Counted from the first letter of the stretch, positions 16,777-25,328 are shown. The stretch is 64,000 nucleotides of DNA from CAHJWH01 sp965198905 (GCA_965198905.1 OZ240678.1:2170001-2234000), one strand, 5' to 3'. Translations and numbers: made by a program. The notes: generated by a model from the letters alone, not told the origin.

Positions 16777-18393
16777 ATGGAGCATCGGTCGTCGCCGATC
16801 CTTTCGCCCCAGCCGGGGCCCCAGACGTGTTTCCTCGCCAGCCCCGCCGACATCGCCATCTATGGCGGGGCGGCGGGCGGGGGGAAGACCTGGGCGCTGC
16901 TGATGGAGCCGCTGCGCCACGTGCGCAATCCGGGCTTCGGCGCGGTGATCTTCCGCCGGACCACGGTGCAGGTGAAAAACGAAGGCGGCCTGTGGGACGA
17001 GAGCGAGGGTCTGTATCCGCGCCTCGGCGCCCGGGGCTTCCGCTCCCAGCTGGAGTGGCGGTTTCCCAGCGGCGCGAGCGTGCGCTTCGCCCATCTTGAG
17101 CACGACAAGACCGTCTATGACTGGCAGGGCGCCCAGGTGGCGTTGCTGGGCTTCGACGAGCTGACGCACTTTTCCAAGAAACAGTTCTGGTATCTGGTCA
17201 GCCGCAACCGATCGCTGTGCGGGGTGCGCCCCTATATCCGCGCCACCTGCAATCCGGATGCGGACAGCTGGGTCAAGGGCTTCATCGCCTGGTGGCTGGA
17301 CGAGGCCACGGGGCTGCCGGTGCCCGAGCGCGCCGGGCGGCTGCGGTGGTTCGTGCGGGCCGACGATGTCCTGGTCTGGGCGGACGACCTCGGCGAGCTT
17401 TACGGGCGCTATCCGCATCTGCCGGCCAAGTCGGCGACCTTCGTGCCGGCCAGGCTTGCGGACAACGCGGCGCTGACCAACGCCGACCCTGGTTATCTCG
17501 CCAACCTGCTGGCCCTGCCGGCGGTGGAGCGAGGGCGGCTGCTGGACGGCAACTGGAAGGTGCGGGCAAGCGCGGGACTGCTGTTCCGCAGGCACTGGTG
17601 CCGGGTCGTGGAGGCGGCGCCCAAAGGCCTGCGCAAGGTGCGCGGCTGGGACCTCGCGGGTACGCCCAAGACCGCCCACAACGATCCCGACTGGACGTGT
17701 GGCGCCTTGATCGGGCGGAGCGACGGCGGGGCCTACTATGTGCTGGACCATGTGCGGCTCCAGGACACGCCGGGCGAGGTGGCGCGGCTGATCCGCCATA
17801 CCGCCGAGCGCGACGGGACGGAGGTGGAGGTCTCGCTGCCCCAGGACCCCGGCCAGGCCGGCAAGGCCCAGTCCGCGGCGCTGATCCAGGCGCTGGACGG
17901 CTATGCGGTGCGCGCCACGCCGGAGAGCGGCGACAAGGCGACCCGCTTTGCGCCCTTCTCGGCCCAAGCCGAGGCGGGGGCGGTGCACGTGCTGCGGGCC
18001 GAGTGGAACGAGGGCTGGTTCGCCGCCCTGGAAGCCTTTCCCGAGGCCCGCCACGACGACGACGCCGACGCCACCTCCCGCGCCTTCAACGCCTTCCTCA
18101 GCCAGCGGCTGAACAGCGAGGGCTTCCTGGAGCTGCTGCGGCGGCAGACGTCGCACCCCTCCCCCTTGATGGGGGAGGGGCAGGGGTGGGGGTGTCAGCG
18201 GCGGCGCCTTGTCCTGCAGAGTCCGCGCTGTGCGCACCTCGTCCGTCAGCCGCAGCGCTGTCGCCCCCATCCCCTTCCCCCATCAAGCGGGAAGGAGAAG
18301 GAGTTTCCATGCCTCCACTTCCGGCGGCCTGCGCACGGCCTTCAGCTTCCGCTGAACGACGGCGGGCGGTGGCGCTCCACCTTCCAGCCGTAG
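16777..18393 (+). CDS. Phage terminase large subunit
   Basis: ATPase-nuclease of the DNA packaging motor. Walker A GGAAGGGKTWALL lies near residue 30, Walker B-like VALLGFDELTHF follows, then the coupling motif ATCNPDADSWVKGF, and the nuclease domain opens with GWDLAGTPKT. Strong ribosome site (GGGAAGGGGAGG). Oddity: after about residue 458 (LELLRRQ) the frame runs into the palindromic repeat at 18154-18303, so the last 80 or so residues are repeat-encoded and probably not native. Core motifs are intact. Confidence 0.92.
   Translation: MEHRSSPILSPQPGPQTCFLASPADIAIYGGAAGGGKTWALLMEPLRHVRNPGFGAVIFRRTTVQVKNEGGLWDESEGLYPRLGARGFRSQLEWRFPSGASVRFAHLEHDKTVYDWQGAQVALLGFDELTHFSKKQFWYLVSRNRSLCGVRPYIRATCNPDADSWVKGFIAWWLDEATGLPVPERAGRLRWFVRADDVLVWADDLGELYGRYPHLPAKSATFVPARLADNAALTNADPGYLANLLALPAVERGRLLDGNWKVRASAGLLFRRHWCRVVEAAPKGLRKVRGWDLAGTPKTAHNDPDWTCGALIGRSDGGAYYVLDHVRLQDTPGEVARLIRHTAERDGTEVEVSLPQDPGQAGKAQSAALIQALDGYAVRATPESGDKATRFAPFSAQAEAGAVHVLRAEWNEGWFAALEAFPEARHDDDADATSRAFNAFLSQRLNSEGFLELLRRQTSHPSPLMGEGQGWGCQRRRLVLQSPRCAHLVRQPQRCRPHPLPPSSGKEKEFPCLHFRRPAHGLQLPLNDGGRWRSTFQP
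18154..18303. repeat. Palindromic repeat family A, copy 1 (IR-spacer-IR)
   Basis: Left arm CTCCCCCTTGATGGGGGAGG plus GGTGGGGGTG; right arm the inverted counterpart (CCCCCATCCCC, CCCATCAAGCGGGAAGG). The spacer is about 70 bases. It overlaps the 3' end of the terminase frame. Confidence 0.85.
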
Positions 18394-18445
18394 CGGGGTC
18401 GATGTTCTCGCCGGGACGCCGATCGCGCCGGGCGACCCGCAGCCG

Positions 18446-19606
18446 GTGCGCGCCTTCGACTTCAACGTGGGCGTCAACACCGTCTCGACGCCCCGCGCCT
18501 CGGCCCCGTTCAGCTTCGCCGAGCTGCGCGGCTTCGCCAATGTGGAGCCGGTGCGGCTGGCCATCGAGACGGTGAAGGACCAGGTCGAGCGGCTGGACTG
18601 GAGCATCAAGCCCCGCCACGCCGCCAGCGCCGCCGCGGGCGAGCCGGAGGCGGCGCGGCTGATCGCGCGCTTCTTCGCCAAGCCCGACGGGGTGACGCCC
18701 TTCGCCACCTGGCTGCGCGCCTTGCTGGAGGACCTGCTGGTGCTCGACGCGCCGGCGGCGGAGAAGCGGCGGGACCGTTCGGGCAAGCTGGTGGGGCTCG
18801 ACGTCATCCCCGGCGACACCATCAAGTTGCTGGTGGACGACACGGGGCGCCGCCCGATCGCGCCCCTGCCGGCCTTCCAGCAGCTCATCAAGGGCGTGGT
18901 CTGGGCGGAACTGAGCGGCGACGAGCTGCTCTACGCGCCCCGCAACCCGCGCCCGAACCACCTCTACGGCCTGTCGCCGGTGGAGCAGATCGTGGTGACG
19001 CTGAACACGGTGCTGCGCCGCCAGACCGCCCAGCTCGGCTATTTCACCGAGGGCAATGTTCCCTCGGGCCTGCTGAACGCGCCATCGAGCTGGGGACCAG
19101 ACGCCATCCGCACCCTGCAGGACGCCTGGGACGCCCGGCTCTCGGGCGAGGCGGCGGTGAAGTCCAAGCTCTACTGGACGCCGGCGGAGACCAAGTACCA
19201 GCCCTTCAAGGACAGTCCGCTGAAGGACGACTTCGACGAGTGGCTGGCGCGCATCGTCTGCTACGCCTTTTCTTTGCCGCCGACGCCGTTCGTCAAGCAG
19301 ATGAACCGCTCCACCGCCGACAGCGACAGCGCCCGCGCCCAGGCCGAAGGTGCGGAGCCCCGAAAGCTGTGGTGGAAACGCCTCGCCGACGACCTGATCG
19401 CGCGCGAGTTCGCTCGCCCGGACCTGGAGTGGAGCTGGTGCGACGAGACCGACGTCGATCCCATGGTCCAGGCTCAGATCGACGACCTGAACCTGCGCAA
19501 CGGCTCGCTGACGCTGGACGAGGTGCGCGACCGCCGCGGCCTGCCGCCCATCCCCGCCGGCGACCAGCCCCGCATCTACACCGTCACCGGCGCCCAAACG
19601 CTCTGA
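18446..19606 (+). CDS. Phage portal protein (HK97-type)
   Basis: 386 residues from GTG 18446. Portal signatures include PVRLAIETVKDQVERLDWSI, DLLVLDAPAAEKRR, GDELLYAPRNPRPNHLYGLS and RIVCYAFSLPPTPF. It forms the dodecameric DNA entry ring. The codons upstream of the GTG continue to look native (GVDVLAGTPIAPGDPQP) back to a stop at 18353-18355, so the original N-terminus may have been lost near the family A repeat or by a frameshift; no better start exists. Confidence 0.88.
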   Translation: MRAFDFNVGVNTVSTPRASAPFSFAELRGFANVEPVRLAIETVKDQVERLDWSIKPRHAASAAAGEPEAARLIARFFAKPDGVTPFATWLRALLEDLLVLDAPAAEKRRDRSGKLVGLDVIPGDTIKLLVDDTGRRPIAPLPAFQQLIKGVVWAELSGDELLYAPRNPRPNHLYGLSPVEQIVVTLNTVLRRQTAQLGYFTEGNVPSGLLNAPSSWGPDAIRTLQDAWDARLSGEAAVKSKLYWTPAETKYQPFKDSPLKDDFDEWLARIVCYAFSLPPTPFVKQMNRSTADSDSARAQAEGAEPRKLWWKRLADDLIAREFARPDLEWSWCDETDVDPMVQAQIDDLNLRNGSLTLDEVRDRRGLPPIPAGDQPRIYTVTGAQTL

Positions 19607-19615
19607 TGCGGCCGC

Positions 19616-19737
19616 GATCCTCCCCTGCTGGGGGAGGGGGACCCTGCGCAGCAGGGTGGTGGGGGCTGCGCCGCCCTCTCCAGGTTGGAGCCCCCTCAGT
19701 CGGCTTCGCCGACAGCTCCCCCAGGAGGGGAGCATCT
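19616..19737. repeat. Palindromic repeat family B, copy 1
   Basis: Left segment GATCCTCCCCTGCTGGGGGA with a GCGCAGC-containing hairpin; right segment CCCTCAGTCGGCTTCGCCGA followed by CAGCTCCCCCAGG and GCATCT. Copies lie at 31234 (arms swapped) and 45853. Confidence 0.85.
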
Positions 19738-19751
19738 GACAAGGAGCCTTC

Positions 19752-20792
19752 ATGATCCTCTATGGCGAATTGACCAAGCTGGAGCTGCAGGACGACGGCA
19801 CGCTGAAGGTGCATGGCGTGGCCTCCACGGGCTCCCGCGACAGCTCCGGCGAGGTGGTGTCGCCGGACGCCATGCGCGCGGCGCTGCCGGACTACATGGC
19901 CTATCCCGCCATCCGCGAGATGCACCAGCCCCGCGCTGCGGGCGCCGCGCTCTACGCCGACGTGGACGAGGAGGGGGCGACCCGCATCTGCGCCCATGTG
20001 GTCGATCCGGTCGCGGTGAAGAAGGTGCGCGCGGGCGTCTACAAGGGCCTGTCGATCGGCGGCAAGGTGCTGGGCCGCGACCCCGCCGACCCCACCCGCA
20101 TCACCGCCATCCGCCTGGACGAGATCAGCCTGGTGGACCGCCCCTGCAACCCCGAGGCGGTGATCGACCTGTGGAAGGCTGCCCCGTCCGCGCCCACCAA
20201 CGAAGCGGTGCGCGCCGAAGCCGAGGCGATGGCCAAGGCCGCCCACCGCCCGGGCCGCCGCAACGACTACGTGGCCGCGGCGCGGGCCAAGCTGACCGCG
20301 CAGGTTGCATCTTGCCATCCGCTCATCCCGGCGAATGCCGGGACCCAGATCGAAGGGCGCGCGGCGGATCGATCAACTGCAGACGAGGAGCGGCTCAAAT
20401 CGGGATCTGCGGCGCCTTCCGATCTGGGTCCCAGCATTCGCCGGGATGAGCGGGGAGCGAGTGGCTTTAGCGACAATGACCAACTTCAAAAGCTGCACGC
20501 GGACCTCGCCACGGCCCGCGCTGAGATCGACCGGCTGGCGAAGGCCGGCGCGGAGATCGACGCCCTGAACAAGCGCCTCGCCGATCAGGCCGCCGAGATC
20601 GACCGGCTGAAGGCCATGCCCCTGCCGCCCCGCGCCGCCGCCTCACGCCTGGCCAAGGCCATCGACAAGACCCAGGACGGCGAGCCCCCGCTCGCCCCCG
20701 ACGCCTTCGCCGAGGCGCTGGCCGCCCTGCCCGCCAACGAGCGCGCCCACCTGATCATGAAGGCGGCGCTCGCCCGTCCGATCGCGCTGTAA
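19752..20792 (+). CDS. Prohead protease/scaffold with an in-frame palindromic repeat insertion
   Basis: 346 residues. The N-terminal 150 match HK97-type prohead proteases (HGVASTGSRDSSGEVVSPDA, AIREMHQPRAAGAA, KGLSIGGKVLGRD, DEISLVDRPCNPEA), including the catalytic His and Ser regions. The C-terminal part is a scaffold-like coiled coil (LHADLATARAEIDRLAKAG, KRLADQAAEIDRLKAM). Between them about 50 residues (CHPLIPANAGTQIEGR ... DERGASGFS) are encoded by repeat family E without breaking the frame. AAGGAG ribosome site. Confidence 0.85.
   Translation: MILYGELTKLELQDDGTLKVHGVASTGSRDSSGEVVSPDAMRAALPDYMAYPAIREMHQPRAAGAALYADVDEEGATRICAHVVDPVAVKKVRAGVYKGLSIGGKVLGRDPADPTRITAIRLDEISLVDRPCNPEAVIDLWKAAPSAPTNEAVRAEAEAMAKAAHRPGRRNDYVAAARAKLTAQVASCHPLIPANAGTQIEGRAADRSTADEERLKSGSAAPSDLGPSIRRDERGASGFSDNDQLQKLHADLATARAEIDRLAKAGAEIDALNKRLADQAAEIDRLKAMPLPPRAAASRLAKAIDKTQDGEPPLAPDAFAEALAALPANERAHLIMKAALARPIAL
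20319..20453. repeat. Palindromic element family E inside the protease coding frame
   Basis: Two 42-base arms, nearly perfect inverted repeats: left begins CCGCTCATCCCGGCGAATGC, right ends GCATTCGCCGGGATGAGCGG. The spacer is 51 bases. The whole element is read in frame. Confidence 0.9.
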
Positions 20793-20795
20793 GTC

Positions 20796-20822
20796 TCCCT
20801 CCCCATCGAGGGGGAGGAAGCG
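20796..20822. repeat. Partial family A palindrome
   Basis: A single hairpin, CTCCCTCCCCATCGAGGGGG, directly after the protease stop codon. It may act as a transcript-stabilising or attenuating hairpin between protease and capsid genes. Confidence 0.6.
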
Positions 20823-20894
20823 CGCAATCATCACCCGCAACGCGGCTACCGCGAAGCGCCGCCCGCTCTCTATGGAGCGCGGAAAGGAGACCTC

Positions 20895-22427
20895 ATGCCC
20901 AAGACCACCGCCGAACGTCTGCAGAAATCCATGTCCGACGCGCTCTCTTCGCCGAGCGAAGACATCGCCCGCGCCGTGCTCGCCGCCGCCGGGGCCGATC
21001 CCTCGACGCTGGAGAAGACCATCACCCAGGCCACCGGCCTGGTCGCCTACGACCTGCAGGCGCCGGCCAAGTCGCTCTATCCAGCCGCCACGCCCATCCG
21101 CAACCGCCTGCCGAGGGTGCAGGGTGGGACCGGCACGGCCACCAACTGGCGCCAGGTGAACAGCTTGGTCGGCTCGGGCTTCGACGCCATGGGCTGGGTG
21201 CCCGAGGGCCAGCGCGCCGGGTTCATGTCCTACTCCACGACCTCCAAGGCCGCCGCCTACGCCACCATCGGCGAGGAGGACACCGCCACCTTCGAGGCGA
21301 TCAACGCGGCCCGCGGCTTCGACGACATCCAGGCCTCGATGGCCACGCGCCTGCTCACCAAGACCATGCTGAAGGAGGAGATGGCGCTGCTCGCCGGCAA
21401 CGCCTCGCTCCAGCTCGGGGCGCCATCGGCGCCGCTTACCGGGGCGGCTGGGTCGGGAGCGACCCTCCCGGCGGCGACCTACTCCGTGGTCGTGGTGGCG
21501 CTGACCTTGGAAGGCTATCGCAACTCCAGCCTCGCCGGCGGCGTGGCCACCACCCGCACCATCGTGGGCGCCGACGCCAAGAGCTTTATCCTGAACGGCG
21601 GCGCCTCCAACCGCTCCGCCAACACCTCCCAGGCGGTGACGCTCGGCCAGGCGCTGCAGGCCGGCGTCGCCTCGGTGCAGGGGGCGGTCGCCTACGCTTG
21701 GTTCGTCGGTCCCGCGGGCTCGGAGACCCTGCAGGCCATCACCACCATCAACTCGCTCGCGCTCTCCGCGCCTCTCGTCGCCGGCCAGCAGCTCGCCACC
21801 TCGGTGGCGGCCGACTACTCCACCAACGGCGGAGCCTTCGACGGCCTTTTGACCACCGCGCTGAAGAGCGGCTCCAACGCCTACGTCAAGACGCTCGGCT
21901 CCGGCGCGCCGGGGGTGGGGACCAACCTCACCGGGTCCGGCCAGGGCTCGGTGGTGGAGATCGACGACATGCTGGCGGCGATGTGGGAGTCAGCACAGGT
22001 CTCGCCCAGCGTGCTCTATGTCAACAGCCGCCAGATGCGCGACATCTCCGCCAAGTGCCTGTCCAGCGCATCGGGTCCGTTGCTGCACTACTTCGCTCAG
22101 CCGAACGGCGGCGGTCAGGTCTCCGGCGGCGGGATCATCGAGTTCTACTACAACCCCTACCTGCTCGACGGCGGGGTGAAGATCCCGATCAAGATCCACC
22201 CCTATGTCCCGCCCGGCACGATTCTGGGCTGGTGTGAAGATCTGCCCGCCCAATACCAGAACAGCGACGTGCCCAACGTGGCCGAGGTGAAGTGCCGCCA
22301 GGACTACTACGCCATCGACTGGCCGATCACCACGCGCCAGCGCCAGAAAGGCGTCTATTGCGAAGAGGTGCTGGCCGTCTACGCCCCCTTCGCCATGGGC
22401 GTGATCACCAATATCGCGGCGGGGTGA
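20895..22427 (+). CDS. Phage major capsid protein
   Basis: 510 residues, in the position expected for the capsid gene and with an HK97-like pattern: N-terminal arm (TLEKTITQATGLVAYDLQAP), ATPIRNRLPRVQGGTGTATN, a helix-rich A-domain region (VEIDDMLAAMWESAQVSPSV), a C-terminal VYAPFAMGVITN. A central Thr/Ser/Ala-rich segment (PAATYSVVVVALTLEGYRNS and following) looks like an inserted beta-sandwich that could project from the capsid. AAGGAG ribosome site. Longer than the RcGTA capsid. Confidence 0.8.
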   Translation: MPKTTAERLQKSMSDALSSPSEDIARAVLAAAGADPSTLEKTITQATGLVAYDLQAPAKSLYPAATPIRNRLPRVQGGTGTATNWRQVNSLVGSGFDAMGWVPEGQRAGFMSYSTTSKAAAYATIGEEDTATFEAINAARGFDDIQASMATRLLTKTMLKEEMALLAGNASLQLGAPSAPLTGAAGSGATLPAATYSVVVVALTLEGYRNSSLAGGVATTRTIVGADAKSFILNGGASNRSANTSQAVTLGQALQAGVASVQGAVAYAWFVGPAGSETLQAITTINSLALSAPLVAGQQLATSVAADYSTNGGAFDGLLTTALKSGSNAYVKTLGSGAPGVGTNLTGSGQGSVVEIDDMLAAMWESAQVSPSVLYVNSRQMRDISAKCLSSASGPLLHYFAQPNGGGQVSGGGIIEFYYNPYLLDGGVKIPIKIHPYVPPGTILGWCEDLPAQYQNSDVPNVAEVKCRQDYYAIDWPITTRQRQKGVYCEEVLAVYAPFAMGVITNIAAG

Positions 22428-22439
22428 TCGCGCTTCTTG

Positions 22440-22581
22440 CTCCCCCTTGAGGGGAGGGTCGGGGTGGGGGTGCAGCGCCGCCGTCGAAAGCGGGTTCGCC
22501 GCGCCTCCAGCTCTCTTCCGGCTTCGTCTTCGTCTGCGCACGCACCCCACCCCGACCCTCCCCCTCGAGGGGAGGGAGGAG
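22440..22581. repeat. Palindromic repeat family A, copy 2 (IR-spacer-IR)
   Basis: Left arm CTCCCCCTTGAGGGGAGGG plus TCGGGGTGGGGG; right arm the inverse (CCCCACCCCGACCCTCCCCC then TCGAGGGGAGGG). Spacer about 75 bases. Fills the gap between capsid and connector genes. Confidence 0.9.
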
Positions 22582-22588
22582 ACCCCCC

Positions 22589-23155
22589 ATGGCCGACGGC
22601 GATCTCACCACCCTCGACAACGTCAAGGCCTGGCTGCCGGATATGGCCCAGGTCACCACCAGCGACGCGTTGCTGGCGCGCCTGATCACCGCCGCGTCCC
22701 AGGCGGTGTGCGTCTATACCGGGCGCGCCGGATTTGGCCTGCAGGACTACGGCGAGGTCTATGACGGGGCGGGTAGGTCGAGCCTGACGCTGCGCCAATG
22801 GCCGGCGGTGCAGGTCGACGCGGTGAGCTTCGCTGACGGCTCCGCGCCGTCCGCCTTCACCCTGGAGCCGACCGTCGCCGGCGGCGGGGCGCAGCGGCTG
22901 ACGCTCGGCCTCGGCGTCTTCCCCCGGGGCGTCTCCAACGTCACGGTCAGCTACACCGCCGGCTATCTCGCCACGCCCCCCGATGTGGAGCAGGCGGTGA
23001 TCGAGCTGGTGGGCGAGCGGTTCCGGGCTCGTGATCGGATCGGGCTGAGCGCCAAGACGCTGGGCGGCCAGGAGACCACCGCCTTCGCCACCAAGGCCTT
23101 CAACGACACCATCTCTGTCCTGCTGGCGCCCTACCGCCGGGTGATCCCGTGGTGA
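22589..23155 (+). CDS. Head-tail connector protein (gp6-like)
   Basis: 188 residues. The N-terminal helices LDNVKAWLPDMAQVTTSD and LARLITAASQAVCVYTGR, the middle TLRQWPAVQVDAV and the C-terminal DVEQAVIELVGERFRARDR with APYRRVIPW match the phage gp6-like/phiE125 gp8 connector family, which binds beneath the portal. It follows GGAGGGAGGAG. Its stop overlaps the GTG of the next, damaged frame (GTGA). Confidence 0.85.
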   Translation: MADGDLTTLDNVKAWLPDMAQVTTSDALLARLITAASQAVCVYTGRAGFGLQDYGEVYDGAGRSSLTLRQWPAVQVDAVSFADGSAPSAFTLEPTVAGGGAQRLTLGLGVFPRGVSNVTVSYTAGYLATPPDVEQAVIELVGERFRARDRIGLSAKTLGGQETTAFATKAFNDTISVLLAPYRRVIPW

Positions 23156-23382
23156 GCGGGGCGGGGGACGCGCTGGCGGAGCTGATGGGCGGGGCGAGGC
23201 GGGCTTTGGGAGAGATGCAGATGCAGACGGACTGCGTGCTTCGAGACGCGGCGTCTCCGACACCGCTCCTCAGCATGACGAAAGACTTGATGATGTTGGA
23301 TAGCGTTCTCAACCGTCGTCATGCTGAGGAGCCCGAAGGGCGTCTCGAAGCACGCACAGGGTCAAGACGGGCTGCGCCATGA
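23152..23382 (+). pseudogene. Truncated head-tail gene ending in a palindromic repeat
   Basis: The first 27 or so codons (SGAGDALAELMGGARRALGE) look like a native gene coupled to the connector. From CVLRDAASPTPLLSM on, the frame reads through repeat family D. In RcGTA-like clusters this slot holds the head-closure (stopper) protein, so that gene seems to be lost or cut short here. A short functional peptide cannot be excluded. Confidence 0.45.
23234..23356. repeat. Palindromic repeat family D, copy 1
   Basis: Arms GTGCTTCGAGACGC and GCGTCTCGAAGCAC, with inner CTCCTCAGCATGACG and CGTCATGCTGAGGAG. A related copy lies at 46499. Confidence 0.85.
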
Positions 23383-23819
23383 CCCTCGCCCGGGACCCCA
23401 TCTTCCAGGCGCTGTTCGCCCTGGCGAGCGCGGCGACATGGGGCGATCCCGCTACGGGCTTCGCCTATGCCGCCCGCCGGGTGCGCCTGTTCGACGACCT
23501 GCCGGCGACGCCCGCGCTCTGCCAGGCCGAGCATGAGGAGGAGGTGGCGCAGGTCGCCGGCCAACCGCCTCGCCGTATCCTGTCGGCGGCCTGGGTGGTG
23601 CATCACTCGGCCGGCGATCCGGACGCGATCCCGGCCTCCACCCACAACGCCATCCTGGACGCCCTCGACGCGGCGCTGGCGCCCGACGGGCCGGACGGCT
23701 GCTGCACGCTGGGCGGCCTGGTCGCCCACGCCTGGATCGAGGGCAAGGTGTTCAAGGACCCCGGCGACCTCGACGGCCGGGCGTTGATGATCGTGCCGGT
23801 GCGGATGCTGGTTCCGTAA
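23379..23819 (+). CDS. Phage tail terminator-like protein
   Basis: 146 residues. PIFQALFALASAATWG near the N-terminus, a middle with EEVAQVAGQPPRRILSAAWV, and the C-terminal pattern HAWIEGKVFKDPGDLDGRAL then MIVPVRMLVP are typical of the minor tail/tail terminator protein between connector and tail tube genes. No strong ribosome site is visible; the upstream D repeat probably replaced native sequence. Confidence 0.65.
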   Translation: MTLARDPIFQALFALASAATWGDPATGFAYAARRVRLFDDLPATPALCQAEHEEEVAQVAGQPPRRILSAAWVVHHSAGDPDAIPASTHNAILDALDAALAPDGPDGCCTLGGLVAHAWIEGKVFKDPGDLDGRALMIVPVRMLVP

Positions 23820-23820
23820 A

Positions 23821-23982
23821 CCCCTCCCCTTGCGGGAGAGGGAGGGGCCCGCGTGTCGAAGACACGTGGGAGGGTGAGGGGTCGCCCCGCCCCATCAGCC
23901 GTCAGCCTTAGCGCGACCCCTCATCCTTTCCACGCTGCTGCGCAGCGTGGGTCCCTTCCTTCTCCCGCAAGGGGAGAAGGAG
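23821..23982. repeat. Palindromic repeat family A, variant copy 3
   Basis: Left arm CTCCCCTTGCGGGAGAGGGA, with CGTGTCGAAGACACG hairpin and GTGAGGGGTCGC; right arm the inverse, with CACGCTGCTGCGCAGCGTG and TTCTCCCGCAAGGGGAGAAG. A long hairpin-rich unit filling a 190-base gap. Confidence 0.85.
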
Positions 23983-24010
23983 CCCCAACGCTTCACTGGA
24001 AGGAAATCCC

Positions 24011-24751
24011 ATGCAATCCGCCTTTGGCGCCGGCTTCCTTTGGGGAACGCCGGTGAACGGCGCGCCCGTGATGTTCGCGGCGCTGCAGTCCTGTTCGATG
24101 GACGTCAGCTTCGACCAGAAGATGATGTACGGCCAGTCCTCGTTCGCGCTGGAGATGGCGCGGGGCAAGGGCAAGATCGACTTCAAGGCCGCCGTGGGCC
24201 GCATCGATCCGGTGCTGTTCAACTCGATCTTCTGGGGCCAGAGCCTGAGCGTCGGCCAGGTCCGGACGGTGGTGGGCGAGGTCGCCACCCCGAACGAGGC
24301 CGGCGGCGTGGGGACCTATGTCGTCGCCAACGGTTCGGCCTTTCGGGTCGACCTCGGCGTCTATGACAACGCCCATGGCCGGTTCCTGACCCGCATCGCC
24401 TCGGGCCAGCCTGCCGAGGGTCAGTACGCGGTGAACACCGCCAACGGGACATACACGTTCAGCTCAGCCGACGTCTCCGCGAACCTGAAGGTCTATTACA
24501 GCTACGGCTCGGCGGCGACGGGTTCAACCATGGTTGTGACCAACCCGGTCATGGATGCAGGGCCGATCTTCCGCGCCGACCTGGTGCAGAGCTATCGCGG
24601 CAAGCAGTCGGTGCTGACCGCCTGGGCCTGCCAGTCGTTCAAGCTGTCCATGCCGCTGAAGCAGGACGATTTCACCCTGCCGGAGATCAGCTTCTCGGCC
24701 ATGGACGACGGTACGGGCTCGGTGCTCAGCCACGCCGTGGACGCGACCTGA
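24011..24751 (+). CDS. Phage major tail (tube) protein
   Basis: 246 residues in tail-tube position. It contains VMFAALQSCSMDVSFDQKMM, a Gly/Val-rich beta region with YVVANGSAFRVDLGVYDN, and the C-terminal LKQDDFTLPEISFSAMDDG common in tube proteins of alphaproteobacterial siphophages. GGAAGG ribosome site. Its stop overlaps the next start (TGATG). Confidence 0.75.
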   Translation: MQSAFGAGFLWGTPVNGAPVMFAALQSCSMDVSFDQKMMYGQSSFALEMARGKGKIDFKAAVGRIDPVLFNSIFWGQSLSVGQVRTVVGEVATPNEAGGVGTYVVANGSAFRVDLGVYDNAHGRFLTRIASGQPAEGQYAVNTANGTYTFSSADVSANLKVYYSYGSAATGSTMVVTNPVMDAGPIFRADLVQSYRGKQSVLTAWACQSFKLSMPLKQDDFTLPEISFSAMDDGTGSVLSHAVDAT

Positions 24752-25083
24752 TGGCGGAGCTGACCCTGGGCGGCCAAACCTACGCCATCGCGCCCTTCAA
24801 GCTGCGCGAGCTGCGCCGAGCCGCGCCCTACATCGACCGGCTGAGCGCGCGCGCAGGTCAGCTGGAGAGCGTGGAGGCGGTGGCGGAGACCGCGGCCGAC
24901 ATGCTGGCGGTGCTGGCGGCGGGCGTAGCGGAGACCTCGCTGGAAGACCTGCAAGCCCAGGCCTCGCTCGCCGACCTCGACGGCCTGCGCAGCGCCTTCG
25001 ATCAGGTGATGGCGGAGGCGGGGCTGAAGCGTCCCGAACACCCCTCGGGGGAAGATCAGGGGACGCCGCCGCCCGTCCCCTGA
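24751..25083 (+). CDS. Tail assembly chaperone, first frame
   Basis: 110 residues. KLRELRRAAPYIDRLSAR followed by a helical body is typical of gp10-like tail assembly chaperones of GTA/siphophage clusters. The end is Pro-rich (GEDQGTPPPVP). The codons GTC CCC TGA at the end allow a -1 shift into the next frame, which would make a fused product analogous to the lambda G/GT pair. Confidence 0.65.
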   Translation: MAELTLGGQTYAIAPFKLRELRRAAPYIDRLSARAGQLESVEAVAETAADMLAVLAAGVAETSLEDLQAQASLADLDGLRSAFDQVMAEAGLKRPEHPSGEDQGTPPPVP

Positions 25084-25115
25084 TTGCACAGCTCGATGCG
25101 ATCCTGGCGGAACTG

Positions 25116-25328
25116 GTGGCCGCGGGTTGCGGCGACTGGGACCGGATCGAGGCGCTGTGGCCCCTGTCGCGCTACCACGCGCTGCAGGCGCACTGGAGCC
25201 GCTGCGGGCCGCCCGCCCACGTCTCCCTCGCCGCCCTGGCTGGGTTCCGGCCGTTTTCGCCTGTGGAGCGGATCGACGATCCCGACGTGCTGGCGGCCCG
25301 GCTACGCGCCATGGGGGTGCTGGCGTGA
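25116..25328 (+). CDS. Tail assembly chaperone, second frame
   Basis: From the GTG at 25116: MAAGCGDWDRIEALWPLSRY, then HVSLAALAGFRPF. The codons back to 25080 (LIAQLDAILAELV) are also protein-like but have no conventional start (CTG or ATT), so a -1 frameshift from the preceding gene, or initiation at a rare codon, is likely. Same position as gp10.1 of RcGTA-like clusters. Confidence 0.55.
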   Translation: MAAGCGDWDRIEALWPLSRYHALQAHWSRCGPPAHVSLAALAGFRPFSPVERIDDPDVLAARLRAMGVLA

